From NCBI RefSeq assembly GCF_022832375.1, contig NZ_JALHLG010000007.1:1-64000 (forward strand): a DNA stretch of 64,000 nt. The letters are read 5' to 3'. Origin of the DNA: Novosphingobium beihaiense (GTDB taxonomy: Bacteria > Pseudomonadota > Alphaproteobacteria > Sphingomonadales > Sphingomonadaceae). Position 1 is the first letter of the stretch. Every line of letters begins with the position of its first letter. Position numbers and translations under genes: made by a program. The notes beneath the pieces are model-generated. The model ran no database searches. It saw nothing but the letters and a program-made list of their open reading frames with translations, and was not told the DNA's origin. Shown piece after piece: positions 61,259 to 64,000 of this stretch.

Positions 61259-61731
61259 GCCGCGGGGTCTTCCAGAAGTTCGCGCTTGAACACCCGATGC
61301 CACCACAGGCTGAGCCCCACAGCGATGGCAAAGGCCAAGGCGGTGAGGCCGGCCTTTGCCGGCAAACCGAAACCGCCAAGCCGCAAATGCAGAGCGAGAA
61401 GAATGAACGGAACGAGGACGACTAGATATGCCAGGGTGACGGCGAGCGTCTTGCCTCGGCGGTAGCCGTGGACGAACACTCCGTTCCTGCGTTCATCGGA
61501 TCGTTTGATCAGTATGATCAACATAATGATCACCGGAATCGTGGCGAATTGAACCGCCGAAGATATGCTGATGGCCCCGATCAGCAGCGCGAACATGCCG
61601 CCAAAGGCCGCGTGGCGCCATGGGGGGCAATTCGCGATGTCATCCGCGAGTGCCGCCTTGGTGCCGCTGATCGTGGCAAGGGCCTGCTTTGCCTCCTCGT
61701 GCTGCGTTTCTTGTTCCTGAGCCATCATCAT
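61255..61731 (-). CDS. Four-helix membrane protein co-transcribed with the winged-helix regulator
   Basis: A 158-residue protein with a Gln/Glu-rich cytoplasmic N-terminus, four membrane helices in two pairs (about residues 42-75 and 93-147) and a charged loop (IKRSDERRNGVFVHGYRRGK). Start among three consecutive ATGs at 61731-61723; the third has the better spacing from GGGA. Its stop overlaps the regulator start, and 20 bases separate it from the upstream CPBP gene. The family is unknown. Confidence 0.7.
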   Translation of the reverse strand: MMMAQEQETQHEEAKQALATISGTKAALADDIANCPPWRHAAFGGMFALLIGAISISSAVQFATIPVIIMLIILIKRSDERRNGVFVHGYRRGKTLAVTLAYLVVLVPFILLALHLRLGGFGLPAKAGLTALAFAIAVGLSLWWHRVFKRELLEDPAA

Positions 61732-61751
61732 TCCCGCGTTATCCTGCCGGT

Positions 61752-62570
61752 CTATGCCTTGGATACGGCACTGTCGAGGTTATGCCCGGCCTGTGGCGCC
61801 GCGCGCCGGGCGGCTCTTCCGTCAAGCCAGAGGCTGATTGCCGGGCGCACTGTCAGTGCGATGACGTCAACCGCCGCGTGGAGAACGATCGATGTCATCA
61901 GCGATCCGGTCGAGAGGTAAACGTAGCTAAAGAAACCGCTGATCCCGGTAATCAGAAGCACGCTTTTCCATCCTTGATACCAGTGGGCCAGGCCAAAGCT
62001 CAGTCCGGCGATGATGAAGCCTGCCATGGCCGAACCGGTCGCCAGCGTGGCAACCATCGGCAAGGCCAGGCGGAAGAACACTTCCTCGCTCAGCCCGGCA
62101 TTGATCGCGAGGGGCAGCGTTGCCAGCACTTCGGCGCGATTGCGGGGGAACAAGGCTTCGACATCGCCGATCACGGGCTGGGTCTTGCGGCGCAGCAGGA
62201 AGCGCCAGATCACGTAGGACACGCTTCCGCCACAAGCCACGCCCCCGATCATGCCGCCGTAGTAGGCAATGGAGCCGGTGTCTGATCCGTCCGCGCCGGA
62301 AGACTGCCCCAGCAGGAGGCGCAGCGGTTCGAATTCGTGAGGAAAGGCCCGCACTGCTCCCGCCTTGCCCACGATCGCCAGGATCGCCATGCCGATAAGT
62401 CCGAACTGGACGAAGGAGCGCAGTGTCATGCGCAAGTAGCAGCGCTGCCGTTCCGCACTGCCGGTCAGCAGGCGGAACCGCGCCATGGCGCCCTGGTTTG
62501 CGTATGTACGGTAGGCCAGCGCGGCCAGCAGAATGACGAGCAGCGCCATGTAGGGCAGGGATAAGGTCAC
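61752..62570 (-). CDS. CPBP-family intramembrane metalloprotease
   Basis: A 272-residue protein with about seven membrane helices. The CPBP (Abi/Rce1-like) motifs are present: GLSEEVFFRLALP near residue 159 (EExxxR), SFGLAHWYQG near residue 190 (FxxxH) and SIVLHAAVDVIAL near residue 227 (HxxxD/N). It could process prenylated, membrane or bacteriocin-like substrates; some homologues give immunity. The start is a GTG at 62570 after GAGGAAGG. Three palindromic operators lie just upstream. Confidence 0.9.
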   Translation of the reverse strand: MTLSLPYMALLVILLAALAYRTYANQGAMARFRLLTGSAERQRCYLRMTLRSFVQFGLIGMAILAIVGKAGAVRAFPHEFEPLRLLLGQSSGADGSDTGSIAYYGGMIGGVACGGSVSYVIWRFLLRRKTQPVIGDVEALFPRNRAEVLATLPLAINAGLSEEVFFRLALPMVATLATGSAMAGFIIAGLSFGLAHWYQGWKSVLLITGISGFFSYVYLSTGSLMTSIVLHAAVDVIALTVRPAISLWLDGRAARRAAPQAGHNLDSAVSKA

Positions 62571-62601
62571 GATGCGATCCTTCCTCTATCGAAGTGGAAT
62601 G

Positions 62602-62673
62602 ACTTTCCAATTTGGAAAGTTCCTAGACGTTACTTTCCAATTCGGAAAGTTAAATCTTTCCATATTGGAAAGT
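62602..62673. promoter_or_regulatory. Array of three 19-bp palindromic operator-like sites
   Basis: ACTTTCCAATTTGGAAAGT (62602-62620), ACTTTCCAATTCGGAAAGT (62632-62650) and TCTTTCCATATTGGAAAGT (62655-62673), with a shared TTTCC-N5/7-GGAAA core and start spacings of 30 and 23 bases. They lie 32-103 bases upstream of the CPBP start and end 49 bases before the TPP riboswitch. Binding by the winged-helix regulator at 60944-61258 is inference. Confidence 0.8.
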
Positions 62674-62721
62674 GATGGGCTGCGCTGGACCTGTGCCGCA
62701 AGGATGTCTATCATTCACGCC

Positions 62722-64000
<1,279 letters not shown>

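Overview
This is a high-GC, densely coded bacterial chromosome segment with short intergenic gaps, frequent GTG and TTG starts and many ATGA/GTGA stop-start overlaps. The gene content points to an aerobic alphaproteobacterium of the order Sphingomonadales, something like Novosphingobium or Sphingobium. The supporting genes are a crtY-crtI-crtB carotenoid operon, an NAD-dependent fdsGBAD formate dehydrogenase, a DUF47/Pit phosphate module, an EcfG-like promoter before dps, and rpmH-rnpA-yidD-yidC-engB located about 20 kb from dnaA. The genus call is inference from content, not a database match. I saw no tRNA, rRNA, insertion sequence, prophage or CRISPR array. The first gene (comM) and the last gene (thiC) are cut by the window edges.

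Layout. 0-1.1 kb: partial comM (-). 1.2-5.6 kb: ClpP-fold exported protein, then rpmH, rnpA, yidD, yidC and engB, the ribosome/RNase P/membrane-insertase block. 5.7-7.8 kb: a Nudix-DUF47 fusion and the Pit phosphate transporter. 7.8-13.3 kb: DUF2141 protein, GST, S1/P1 nuclease, an MHYT-PAS-GGDEF-EAL protein and a cupin. 13.3-17.4 kb: dapE and two different DAACS-type symporters. 17.4-19.7 kb: lipoprotein, nth, a small HEAGH-motif protein and dapB. 19.8-22.7 kb: sirtuin, MoeB/ThiF-type protein, DUF983 protein and a degenerate GGDEF protein. 23-26.2 kb: dnaA, rpsT and mutM. 26.3-32.6 kb: fdsD, fdsA, fdsB, fdsG and a LysR regulator. 32.7-34.7 kb: MarR-like regulator, small ORF and a GGDEF protein. 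34.9-39.2 kb: ugd, UDP-glucuronate epimerase, galE and a PilZ protein, i.e. sugar-nucleotide supply for envelope polysaccharide. 39.4-43.5 kb: otsB, a GH15 enzyme and otsA (trehalose). 43.7-50.7 kb: MscS-type channel, HAD phosphatase, membrane protein, dps, pgl, Nudix, dinB and a Bcr/CflA exporter. 50.8-55.7 kb: lmo0937-type peptide, crtB, a LOG protein, an unknown protein, crtI and crtY. 55.8-61 kb: acetyltransferase, MipA/OmpV, UDG-like protein, membrane protein, chemoreceptor and an SRAP protein. 60.9-64 kb: a winged-helix regulator / membrane protein / CPBP protease unit beside three palindromic operators, then a TPP riboswitch and thiC.

Themes. Several genes concern stress and osmotic physiology (ots genes, MscS, Dps, DinB, SRAP, MutM, Nth) and cyclic-di-GMP signalling (one GGDEF-EAL hybrid, one apparently intact GGDEF, one degenerate GGDEF, one PilZ). 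The most interesting items are: (1) an in-frame fusion of a diphosphoinositol-phosphohydrolase-like Nudix domain to the DUF47/PhoU-like Pit accessory protein, directly upstream of pit; (2) a regulator / membrane protein / CPBP protease unit next to three near-identical 19-bp palindromes; (3) an SRAP (HMCES/YedK) homologue that has lost the catalytic Cys2 and the conserved His; (4) an MscS-type gene with a perfect AGGAGG but no usual start codon after it; and (5) a HEAGH-motif protein translationally coupled between dapB and nth.
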